From contig DATENM010000090.1 in NCBI GenBank assembly GCA_035275065.1, forward strand, positions 122,252-186,251: DNA of 64,000 nt. Reading direction: 5' to 3'. Positions within the stretch are counted from its first letter, which is position 1. Each line of letters starts with the position of its first letter. This document shows positions 52,352-64,000 of the stretch, in pieces. The notes beneath the pieces were generated by a model. The model did not search any database. It saw only the letters and a list, made by a program, of their open reading frames with translations, and was not told the DNA's origin. Source of the stretch: Blastocatellia bacterium (GTDB lineage Bacteria; Acidobacteriota; Blastocatellia; UBA7656). A program made the position numbers and the translations under genes.

Positions 52352-52939
52352 ATGGCATTGGTACCGATGGTCGTCGAGCAGACCGCACGCGGCGAGCGCG
52401 CTTTCGACATCTACTCGCGGCTACTTAAAGACAACATCATTTTCATCGGTACGCCGATTGACGATACGATTGCCAATCTGGTCGTCGCCCAATTGCTGTT
52501 TCTTGAAGCCGAAGACCCCGACCGCGACATCTCGCTCTACATCAACAGCCCCGGCGGCTCGATCACTGCCGGCATGGCCATCTACGACACGATGCAGTTC
52601 ATCCGTCCCGACGTGACGACGATCTGTGTCGGCCAGGCGGCTTCGATGGGCGCGCTGCTGTTGACGGCCGGGGCGGCGGGCAAGCGCTTCGCGCTGCCGA
52701 ATTCGCGCATCCTGATTCATCAGCCGTCAATCGGCGGCATTTCGGGCCAGGCCACAGACATTCGCATTCATGCCGAAGAGATCATGCGCATGCGGGCGCT
52801 GACCAGCCAGATACTGGCGCGGCACAGCGGCCAGTCAATCGAAGTCATCGAACACGACGTCGAGCGCGACCGCATCATGAGCGCCGAGCAGGCGAAAGAG
52901 TACGGGTTGATCGATCAGGTGATTACGCACAGAGAGTGA
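52352..52939 (+). CDS. clpP: ATP-dependent Clp protease proteolytic subunit
   Basis: The subunit forms the tetradecameric serine-protease chamber fed by ClpX. With the ATG at 52352 (MALVPMVVEQTARGER, the usual family start, AAGGAG 12 bases upstream) the protein has 195 residues. The triad is S98 in GQAASMGA, H123 in LIHQPS and D173 in ERDRIMS. The loop after the catalytic His (HQPSIGGISGQ) has one residue more than in the model enzymes. An in-frame GTG at 52316 could give a 12-residue longer leaderless form. clpX follows after a repeat. Confidence 0.96.
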   Translation: MALVPMVVEQTARGERAFDIYSRLLKDNIIFIGTPIDDTIANLVVAQLLFLEAEDPDRDISLYINSPGGSITAGMAIYDTMQFIRPDVTTICVGQAASMGALLLTAGAAGKRFALPNSRILIHQPSIGGISGQATDIRIHAEEIMRMRALTSQILARHSGQSIEVIEHDVERDRIMSAEQAKEYGLIDQVITHRE

Positions 52940-53011
52940 AAGGCAAAAGTAAAAAGGCAAAAGGCAAAAGTTGAATGGAACTTTTACCTTTTTACTTTTT
53001 ACTTTTACCTT
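52938..53011. repeat. AAAAGGC-word hairpin between clpP and clpX
   Basis: AAAGGCAAAAGTAAAAAGGC-type words at 52938-52970 are matched by CTTTTACCTTTTTACTTTTT-type words at 52981-53011 with a 10-nt loop. It is A/T-rich, unlike the surrounding genes, and starts within the clpP stop codon. Confidence 0.85.
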
Positions 53012-53073
53012 CCCAGACTGCCCCCGTTTGTGAAACGTAGACTGCAAGACCTTCTGCTAGGATTGGAGAGTGG

Positions 53074-54306
<1,233 letters not shown>

Positions 54307-54315
54307 TGCCGGGTT

Positions 54316-54382
54316 TCAGGTGTTGGGTGTCGGGTGTCGGTTTGCTCCGGCCCAACACCCAACACTTAACGTCCAACACCTT
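54316..54382. repeat. CAGGTGTTGGGTGTCGG-word hairpin between clpX and lon
   Basis: The words at 54318-54340 pair with CCCAACACCCAACACTTAAC-type words at 54351-54381. They match those at 27338-27406. The element fills the gap up to nine bases before the lon ATG, leaving no room for a normal ribosome-binding site. Confidence 0.85.
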
Positions 54383-54390
54383 TTCATACC

Positions 54391-56820
<2,430 letters not shown>

Positions 56821-56821
56821 G

Positions 56822-56921
56822 GTGACAAGTGACAAGTGACAAGTGACAAGACGTTGTCACGAGGAATTCTCGCGAGCTTCGCGGGCGCGCTTCTTGTCAC
56901 TTGTCACTTGTCACTTGTCAC
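56822..56921. repeat. GTGACAA-word hairpin between lon and engB
   Basis: Four GTGACAA words (arm 56822-56850) are matched perfectly over 29 bp by the inverted arm at 56893-56921, with a 42-base loop containing further self-complementary pieces (GAATTC, CGCGAG/CTTCGCG). It starts two bases after the lon stop and ends one base before the engB ATG. Confidence 0.92.
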
Positions 56922-56922
56922 T

Positions 56923-57552
56923 ATGAAAGTTAAGAGCGCCCAGTTCATCAAGAGCGCCACCAGCCCTGAGCATTACCCGCGCGACGGGCGTCCCGAGGTC
57001 GCCTTTATGGGCCGGTCGAACGTCGGCAAGTCCTCTTTGATAAACAGCCTGCTGGGTGTGAAGGGCCTGGCCAAGACCAGCTCGACGCCCGGACGCACGC
57101 AACTGATCAACTTCTTTCTGATCAATCAAGCGTTCTATTGCGTCGATCTGCCGGGCTATGGCTACGCGCGCGTGCCGAGCGAAGTGAAGCGCGAGTGGGG
57201 GCCGATGATTGAGAAATACCTTGCATCGCGGCCAAACCTTGTGCTATCTATTTTTATCACCGACGCGCGGCACGAGCCTTCCAAGCTAGACCTGCTGATG
57301 AAAGAGTGGTTACGCGAAAGGGGAAAGCCATTCGTCATCATAGCAACCAAAGCGGACAAGCTCAGTAGCAACCAGTTGCGGGCCAATTTGAAACACGCGT
57401 CGGCGGTGCTGGGAAAAGAAGAGCCGATCATTGCTTACTCTGCGGTCACGCGTAGTGGCGCGGATCGCATCTGGAAAGAAATCACCACACGGGTTGCTGA
57501 TTTCGGATCCGGGAAACCGCTCGTGAAACCCTCTGGGTCGCATGCGGATTGA
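56923..57552 (+). CDS. engB: Ribosome biogenesis GTP-binding protein EngB/YsxC
   Basis: This 209-residue GTPase is needed for large-subunit assembly. G1 is GRSNVGKSSLIN, G3 is DLPGYGYA, G4 is TKADKLS and G5 is SAVT. The ATG at 56923 (MKVKSAQFIKSA) is the family-typical start; an in-frame ATG at 56836 lies inside the repeat and would add 29 repeat-encoded residues. The start codon immediately follows the repeat stem, so translation initiation is unusual. rho follows. Confidence 0.94.
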   Translation: MKVKSAQFIKSATSPEHYPRDGRPEVAFMGRSNVGKSSLINSLLGVKGLAKTSSTPGRTQLINFFLINQAFYCVDLPGYGYARVPSEVKREWGPMIEKYLASRPNLVLSIFITDARHEPSKLDLLMKEWLRERGKPFVIIATKADKLSSNQLRANLKHASAVLGKEEPIIAYSAVTRSGADRIWKEITTRVADFGSGKPLVKPSGSHAD

Positions 57553-57749
57553 AAGACTCGTCATTAACCTGTCTTGAATTCCAATCCTCATCACGGTCAG
57601 CAAACCGCCAGAGCGGCTGCCTGAATCCGCCAGGACAATCCGCAGACACCGGAGCGACAGCTTCCCCGAAGCCCGATTGTTTCCCCTGTGACAATAACTC
57701 TCCCGCCTGCCCGGCAGGCGACGAACCCAACGAGGAATTCAGAACGATT
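57553..57749 (+). promoter_or_regulatory. C-rich leader of rho, possible rut site
   Basis: The gap of about 200 bases ahead of rho contains a C-rich, G-poor stretch (57661-57712) and a CGCCTGC/GCAGGCG stem (57704-57720) just before the ribosome-binding site. Rho in other bacteria limits its own expression by terminating in its leader; the sequence is compatible with that. Confidence 0.3.
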
Positions 57750-59021
<1,272 letters not shown>

Positions 59022-59036
59022 CCGCGTTGCTCACCT

Positions 59037-59078
59037 CGGCGAAGAGCGGCTCGCAATGGCGCGGGCCGCTCTTCGCCG
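59037..59078 (+). terminator. Terminator-like hairpin after rho
   Basis: Perfect 14-bp arms CGGCGAAGAGCGGC (59037-59050) and its complement (59065-59078) lie 16 bases after the stop. No U run follows. Confidence 0.6.
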
Positions 59079-59142
59079 CCAGATCAAACATCCCGGCGGC
59101 GCATCTGCCGTTCACTGTCTTCATGTTGAAGGAGCTCCCCCC

Positions 59143-61293
59143 ATGAAATTGCTCAAAGGCTTATCCGCCGTCGCCGCAAGCCTCGTGGCGCTGGCGATCA
59201 CCCTGGCGCCCGTCGCGGCGCAGACGGCAAAGAAACTTGTGTACCCAGAATCGAAAAAAGTTGACCAGGTTGACGATTATCACGGCGTCAAAGTCGCCGA
59301 CCCTTACCGTTGGCTTGAAGACCTCGACTCGGCGGAAACCCGCGCCTGGGTCGAAGCGCAGAACCATTTGACGTTCGCTTACCTGAACGAGATACCGGCG
59401 CGCGCGCAGATCAAGCAGCGGCTGACGCGGCTGTGGGACTACGAGCGCTATGGTCTGCCTGAGCGGCAGGGCGACCGTTACTTCTACATGAAGAACAACG
59501 GCCTGCAAGACCAGAGCGTGCTCTACACCACGACGGCGCTCGACGCCGCGCCGCAAGTCTTGCTCAACCCGAACACGTTATCGACGGACGGCACGGTGGC
59601 GCTGTCGGGGATAGAAGTGAGCGATGACGGGAGGCTGCTGGCTTACGGCATCGCCCAGGCCGGCTCCGACTGGCAGGAGTGGCATGTCCGCGATGTCGCC
59701 ACGGCGAAGGATTTGCCTGACCTGGTGCGCTGGGTGAAGTTCAGCGGCGCGTCGTGGACCAAAGACGGCAAGGGATTCTTCTATAGCCGCTACGACGAGC
59801 CGAAGGCCGCCACGCAGATGACCGGCGCGAATTATTTTCACAAGCTCTACTATCACAAGCTCGGCACGCCGCAGGCGGAAGACCTGCTCGTCTACGAGCG
59901 CCCCGATCAGAAGGAATGGAACATCAACGGCTTGGTCACAAACGATGGCCGCTACCTGCTCGTCAGCGCCACGCAGGGCACAGACCGCCGCAACCGACTT
60001 TTCTATAAAGACCTCCAGGCGCAAGACGCGATGGTTAAGCCGCTGCTCGACCAGGGCGATGCGCGTTACAGCTTCATAGACAACGACGGCACGACCTTCT
60101 GGCTACGCACCGACCGCGACGCGCCGCGCGGCAAGGTCATTGCGGTTGACGTTACAAAACTCGACGCGGCGAACTGGAAGACGGTCGTGCCGCAAGCGGC
60201 GGAAACGCTCGAAGCCGCCAACGTCGTCGGCGGCCTGCTGGTAACTTCGTATCTGAAGGACGCGCACACACAGATCAAGGTGTATGACCTGAAGGGCAAG
60301 CTGGTGCGCGAAGTCGCGCTGCCGGGCATCGGCACCGCCAGCGGCTTCGGCGGCAAGCGCGCGGATCAAGAAACCTTTTATAGCTTCACCAGCTACACGA
60401 CGCCGGCGACGGTTTACCGTTACGACATGCGAACGGGCCGCAGCACGGTCTTTCGCGCCCCGAAGGTGGACTTCAACACCGCGGACTACGAATCGAAGCA
60501 GGTCTTCTACAACAGCAAAGACGGCACGCGCGTACCGATGATTATCACCTACAAGAAAGGCCTGAAGCTCGACGGCCAGAACCCGACGCTGCTGTATGGC
60601 TACGGCGGCTTCAACGTCTCGCTGACGCCGGCCTTCAGCGTCGGCAACCTGGTGTGGATGGAGATGGGCGGCGTCTATGCGGTGCCGAACCTGCGCGGCG
60701 GCAGCGAGTATGGCGAAGATTGGCACCAGGGCGGCATGAAGCTCAAGAAGCAGAACGTCTTCGACGACTTCATTGCGGCGGCTGAGTGGCTGATTGCCAA
60801 CAAGTACACTTCGACCCCAAAGTTGGCGATCTTTGGCGGCAGCAACGGCGGCTTGCTGGTCGGCGCGGCGATGACGCAGCGGCCCGAGTTGTTCGGCGCG
60901 ACATTGCCGGCGGTTGGCGTGATGGACATGCTGCGCTTCCAGAAGTTCACTATCGGCTGGGCATGGGTATCGGATTATGGCTCGGCGGATAACCCCGAAG
61001 AGTTCAAGGCGCTGTACGCCTATTCGCCGCTACACAACATCAAGCCGGGGACAGCCTACCCGCCGACGTTGATCACCACCGCTGATCATGATGATCGCGT
61101 CGTGCCTTTGCACAGCTTCAAATTCGCGGCGGCCATGCAGGCGGCGCAGGCGGGGCCGAATCCCATTTTGATCCGCATCGAAACTCGCGCCGGCCACGGC
61201 GCCGGCAAGCCGACCTCGAAGCAGATCGAAGAGGTCGCCGACCGCTGGGGCTTCCTGGTTCGCGCCCTCAACATGAACGTGGCGACGAATTAA
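59143..61293 (+). CDS. Prolyl oligopeptidase family serine peptidase (S9A)
   Basis: The 716-residue enzyme is exported (signal peptide LLKGLSAVAASLVALAITLA) and should cut short peptides after proline in the periplasm. The N-terminal part (VDDYHGVKVADPYRWLEDLD) and a seven-bladed propeller precede the alpha/beta hydrolase. The nucleophile S567 is in FGGSNGGLLVG, the acid is D650 or D651 in DHDDRVVP and the base is H685 in AGHGAG. The ATG at 59143 follows AAGGAG; an in-frame ATG at 59056 overlaps the rho terminator. Confidence 0.94.
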   Translation: MKLLKGLSAVAASLVALAITLAPVAAQTAKKLVYPESKKVDQVDDYHGVKVADPYRWLEDLDSAETRAWVEAQNHLTFAYLNEIPARAQIKQRLTRLWDYERYGLPERQGDRYFYMKNNGLQDQSVLYTTTALDAAPQVLLNPNTLSTDGTVALSGIEVSDDGRLLAYGIAQAGSDWQEWHVRDVATAKDLPDLVRWVKFSGASWTKDGKGFFYSRYDEPKAATQMTGANYFHKLYYHKLGTPQAEDLLVYERPDQKEWNINGLVTNDGRYLLVSATQGTDRRNRLFYKDLQAQDAMVKPLLDQGDARYSFIDNDGTTFWLRTDRDAPRGKVIAVDVTKLDAANWKTVVPQAAETLEAANVVGGLLVTSYLKDAHTQIKVYDLKGKLVREVALPGIGTASGFGGKRADQETFYSFTSYTTPATVYRYDMRTGRSTVFRAPKVDFNTADYESKQVFYNSKDGTRVPMIITYKKGLKLDGQNPTLLYGYGGFNVSLTPAFSVGNLVWMEMGGVYAVPNLRGGSEYGEDWHQGGMKLKKQNVFDDFIAAAEWLIANKYTSTPKLAIFGGSNGGLLVGAAMTQRPELFGATLPAVGVMDMLRFQKFTIGWAWVSDYGSADNPEEFKALYAYSPLHNIKPGTAYPPTLITTADHDDRVVPLHSFKFAAAMQAAQAGPNPILIRIETRAGHGAGKPTSKQIEEVADRWGFLVRALNMNVATN

Positions 61294-61328
61294 TTCCCTA
61301 TGGTGGCTTGCCGGTAGATTGAGCCTTG

Positions 61329-61394
61329 GCCACAAAGGCATGAAGAAGCACAAAGCATCACGATCTGCTTTGTGCTTCTTCATGCCTTTGTGGC
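61329..61394. repeat. CACAAAGGCATGAAG-word hairpin
   Basis: Perfect 29-bp arms (61329-61357 and 61366-61394) have an 8-nt loop, with an outer CTTGGCC/GGCCAAG pair. It lies between the convergent peptidase and HEAT genes, where it can stop transcription from both sides. Confidence 0.9.
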
Positions 61395-61460
61395 GACTCC
61401 TCTGGCCAAGCTTATCTGAAACCCGCTCTCTGGATGGCGCTTGCCATTATTTGAATCGCT

Positions 61461-62753
61461 TCATTGATTCGGCGCAGTCGTCGCCTTGCGCCGCGTCTTC
61501 TGCCTGATCTTCTCTGCCGGCGCGACATTCATCACCGAAGTCGGCCTGGGGGTGGGCGTGGCGCGCGGTATCGGCGTCGGCGTTGGCGTCGGGCGCGGCA
61601 TCATCGCTTCACCGCGCGTCCCTTCATGCTCGTCCTTTGTGTCTATATCAACGTCCACGTCTACGTCCATGTCCACATCAGCGTCCACATCCACGTCAAT
61701 GTCTTTGTCGAGATCGAGGTCGAGGTTCGCATCCACCGCTTTGCCGTCGCGCATCAGGATCAAGCCGAGCGCCCACGCGGCGGTCTTGCGGACTTCGTGC
61801 TGTTGATCTTTCATCGCCTGATTCAATGCGGGAACGGCGCGGTGATCGCCCTTCAAGCCGAGCGCCCATGCGGCCTGCTTGCGCACCTCTGCCGTCTCGT
61901 CTTTCAAAGCGCCCATCAGCGACTCGACGGCGCGCTGGTCGCCTTTGAGCCCGAGCGCCCACGCGGCTTTCTCGCGAACCTCCGGGCTATGATCTCTGAG
62001 CGCCAGGGCCAGCGGCTCGACCGCTGTTTCGTCGCCCTTCAAGCCGAGCGCCCAGGCAACCTGCTCGCGCACTTTCACATTATCATCGCGCAAAGCTTCG
62101 ACCAGCGGCGCGACTGAGCGTTGATCGCCTTGCAGCCCCAGCGACCATGCAGCCTTCTCGCGCACCGATGCTTCGCGGTCGCCGAGTGCGGCAACGAGCG
62201 GCTCGACGACGCTGCGGTCATGCTTGAGGCCCAGCCCCCAGGTCGCGTGCTCGCGCACCCGCACCTCGGCATCTTTAGCGGCGGCAATCAGCGGCGCGAC
62301 GGTGCGCGGGTCTTTGATGATGCCCAGCGCCCACGCCGCGTTGGCGCGCGCCACCGGCTGCGCGTCACGCAACACGCTGATGAGCGGATCGACCGCCGGG
62401 CTGCCCATCACGGCGAGCGCGGCAGCGGCTCGCTCGCCCGGCGTCGTGTGCTCGACGTAGTTGTGCTTGCCCATCATGCTGTTGTGCTGGTTGCAATCGA
62501 GCTGCGCATTGATGGGTGTATCGTCGCCAAGCAACGCAATCAACTGCGGGATTGCCGCCGCCGCCTGCTTGCCCATCTCGCCGATCTGGCAGGCCGCCGA
62601 GGCCCGCTCTATAGGATTGGCGGAACCGAGCATGCGAATCTTCTCTTGCAAATCGGGAGCGGTTTGCGGCGCGCTCGTCGCCTGCATTGAATAGGTGGCA
62701 AAGCCGATGCCCATGATCATCAAGGCCGCCAGGCTCAACATCAGTTTCCTCAT
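61461..62753 (-). CDS. Secreted HEAT-repeat protein with Asp-rich tail
   Basis: The 430-residue product starts at ATG 62753 after AAGGAG and has a signal peptide (LMLSLAALMIMGIGFATYSM). It contains about eight PBS-lyase-type HEAT repeats of 31 residues with consensus VREKAAWALGLKGDQRAVEP, very similar to one another. After the repeats comes an unusual run of alternating Asp and hydrophobic residues (about DLDLDKDIDVDVDADVD, some 30 residues) resembling calcium-binding repeats, then a Pro/Thr stretch and a basic end. HEAT arrays bind proteins; no enzyme domain is present. It neighbours a second HEAT protein, suggesting duplication. Confidence 0.85.
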   Translation of the reverse strand: MRKLMLSLAALMIMGIGFATYSMQATSAPQTAPDLQEKIRMLGSANPIERASAACQIGEMGKQAAAAIPQLIALLGDDTPINAQLDCNQHNSMMGKHNYVEHTTPGERAAAALAVMGSPAVDPLISVLRDAQPVARANAAWALGIIKDPRTVAPLIAAAKDAEVRVREHATWGLGLKHDRSVVEPLVAALGDREASVREKAAWSLGLQGDQRSVAPLVEALRDDNVKVREQVAWALGLKGDETAVEPLALALRDHSPEVREKAAWALGLKGDQRAVESLMGALKDETAEVRKQAAWALGLKGDHRAVPALNQAMKDQQHEVRKTAAWALGLILMRDGKAVDANLDLDLDKDIDVDVDADVDMDVDVDVDIDTKDEHEGTRGEAMMPRPTPTPTPIPRATPTPRPTSVMNVAPAEKIRQKTRRKATTAPNQ

Positions 62754-63067
62754 GTCACTTGCTCCTTCCGATGAACGAATGAAAACGCGTCGCCGCCTCG
62801 ACCCGGCTTTGCCGGGCGCGATTCCGCCTCTGATCAATCACCAATCGGTTTGTAATGAATGCCGCTTTCGGGCGGCGCATCCGGCAGGCACTTCCAGACG
62901 CTTAAGTAGTTTGCAAATTGGTGTCGCCCTGTAGCGCAATCTGTTAGCTTGCGCAGCGACTCGCGCAAGCTAACAGATTGCGCTACCCCGACTGAATTCC
63001 GCTTTAGAGTCGAGCACGGCACAACTGAACAACAAACGATGCCGCGGGCCGCAGCCGTCTCAGTCCT
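62754..63067. other. Intergenic region between the two HEAT-repeat genes
   Basis: This 314-base gap contains the palindromic repeat copy C and, on the minus strand, the promoter region of the 62753 gene. No small gene is supported. Confidence 0.5.
62931..62986. repeat. Long palindromic repeat, copy C (mosaic of A and B)
   Basis: Perfect 24-bp arms (62931-62954 and 62963-62986) have an 8-nt loop. The outer half GTAGCGCAATCTG equals that of the copy at 217-272, and the inner half TTAGCTTGCG equals that of the copy at 5685-5746. Confidence 0.9.
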
Positions 63068-64000
63068 TCACGGTTGCTTCGTTGCGGGCGGCTGATCGGC
63101 GTTGCGGGTCGCGGGCCGCAGCCGCTTGCGCCCGTGTCCGGTGCCAACGCCGCCTGAAACCCCGCCACCGACGCCGCCACTAACGCCACCGCCGACGCCA
63201 CCACCGATGCCGTTGCCGATGCCGTTGCCAACGCCGCTGCCCGCACCGACGCCGCTCGCGACGCCGCCCACAACGCCACCAGCGACACCGCCGCGGACTC
63301 TGCCTTCGACATCCACATCGATGTCATGATCGTTATTGCCAGTGGCCGCCGCTTGGCCGCTGCGCATCAGCAACATGCCTAGCGCCCACAGGGCGCGGCT
63401 GCGCACCTCGCGGTTCTCGTCTTTGGTCGCGGCGTTCAAGGCTTTGATGGCGCGCGCGTCGCCGCGCAACCCTAAAGCCCACGCGGCTGTCCCGCGCACA
63501 TCGGCGCTCTTATCCTTCAAGGCTTCGATCAACGGCTCGACGGCGCTGCGGTTGCCTCTCAAGCCGAGCGCCCAGGCGGCTTTCTCACGGACGCCGGCGT
63601 TCTCGTCGTGCAAGACGGCGATGAGCGCTTCGACCAATCCTTCGCCACGCCGCAGGCCGAGCGCCCAGGCGGCCTTCTCGCGCACTTCGGAATTCTGATC
63701 CTTCAACGCCGCGACGATGGCTTCCGTAGCGCGCGCGCCACGGATTTGCGACAACGAGAAGAGCGCCTGCTCGCGCATCTCGGCATCGCTGTCCTTCAAT
63801 GCCTCGCGCAACGCTTCGACGGCGGCGTCCTTGTCTTGCTGGCTGAGCGGCGCTTGTGGCGGCGCGGGCGCGGTCGGCGCGACAGCCGGCGCTTGTGGCG
63901 GCGCTGCGGCAGGCGGCGCGGCAGGCAAGGCTGGAGGTTCAGCAGCCGGCGCGAGCGCCGGGTCAGGCGGTGCCGCTGGCGTCGGTGGCGCTCCCGGCTC
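63068..64000 (-). CDS. HEAT-repeat protein with Gly/Val-rich tail, N-terminus outside the window
   Basis: The minus-strand frame is open from base 64000, so only the last 310 residues are seen. They begin with a Pro/Ala-rich linker. About six HEAT repeats follow (VREKAAWALGLRRGEGLVEA, VRGTAAWALGLRGDARAIKA), close to those of the neighbouring gene. Then come an acidic DIDVDVEG and a long GGVGGG / GVGNGIGNGIG tail ending in a basic segment. In Acidobacteriota such arrays often follow a BlaR1-like M56 peptidase domain; whether that is so here cannot be seen. Confidence 0.75.
   Translation of the reverse strand, partial: EPGAPPTPAAPPDPALAPAAEPPALPAAPPAAAPPQAPAVAPTAPAPPQAPLSQQDKDAAVEALREALKDSDAEMREQALFSLSQIRGARATEAIVAALKDQNSEVREKAAWALGLRRGEGLVEALIAVLHDENAGVREKAAWALGLRGNRSAVEPLIEALKDKSADVRGTAAWALGLRGDARAIKALNAATKDENREVRSRALWALGMLLMRSGQAAATGNNDHDIDVDVEGRVRGGVAGGVVGGVASGVGAGSGVGNGIGNGIGGGVGGGVSGGVGGGVSGGVGTGHGRKRLRPATRNADQPPATKQP

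Noticed and set aside
56836..56922. N-terminal extension of EngB encoded by the repeat
   Set aside because: The residues are pure repeat translation and the family starts at MKVKSAQF.
57549..57749. 67-residue N-terminal extension of Rho
   Set aside because: It is low-complexity, unlike Rho proteins, and has no initiation signal; the region is better read as a leader.

Overview
The window looks like a piece of a free-living Acidobacteriota chromosome, probably class Blastocatellia. This is inferred from gene content, because no rRNA gene is present. The evidence is high GC, an Oar-like TonB-dependent receptor with an N-terminal carboxypeptidase-regulatory domain, an Acidobacteria-type VWFA-related protein, a TPR / seven-heme cytochrome / FG-GAP-UnbV operon, several CadC-like winged-helix membrane regulators and HEAT-repeat secreted proteins. 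No phage, transposase or CRISPR locus is seen.

Layout. 1-3.4 kb: end of a gluconate-dehydrogenase subunit 3-like gene, a ThuA protein, a di-heme oxidoreductase and a proline-rich secreted protein. 3.4-6.5 kb: a two-component system. Its upstream intergenic region carries two GTAAA-N6-GTAAA boxes, divergent to the proline-rich gene. 6.5-11.9 kb: minus-strand operon TPR-TPR-multiheme cytochrome-UnbV. 12.3-21 kb: VWFA protein, CarboxypepD_reg/TPR protein, large TonB receptor and a divergent membrane-anchored regulator. 21-24 kb: a winged-helix/STAND ATPase/membrane fusion. 24-29 kb: uppS, glgA, trxA, purA. 29-33.6 kb: UbiB-like kinase, a sigma-70 factor and a broken DUF11/LamG gene. 33.7-39.8 kb: CarH-like B12 photoreceptor regulator, acpS, rnz, a PD-(D/E)XK-like gene next to hpt, and modBC. 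40-46.5 kb: PQQ-like propeller, malQ, MidA-type methyltransferase, isolated nuoAB. 46.5-50.6 kb: CadC/TPR regulator, a beta-roll repeat surface protein, two small proteins, tRNA-Leu(UAG). 50.6-59 kb: the protein-quality cluster tig-clpP-clpX-lon-engB-rho. 59-64 kb: prolyl oligopeptidase and two HEAT-repeat proteins, the second cut by the window end.

The most unusual feature is a set of about a dozen intergenic elements, each built from short tandem 'words'. In most of them the words are followed by their own inverted copy, giving stems of about 17-33 bp. Words differ between loci but recur: CGACGCGG at four loci, CAGGTGT/TCGGGTGT at two, GCGCAATCTG/TTAGCTTGCGC as mosaics at three. Two elements share similar outer inverted arms. 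They sit within a few bases of stop codons, enter the acpS 3' end, and lie directly before lon and engB, which lack a Shine-Dalgarno sequence. They look like an active or recently active non-coding repeat system.
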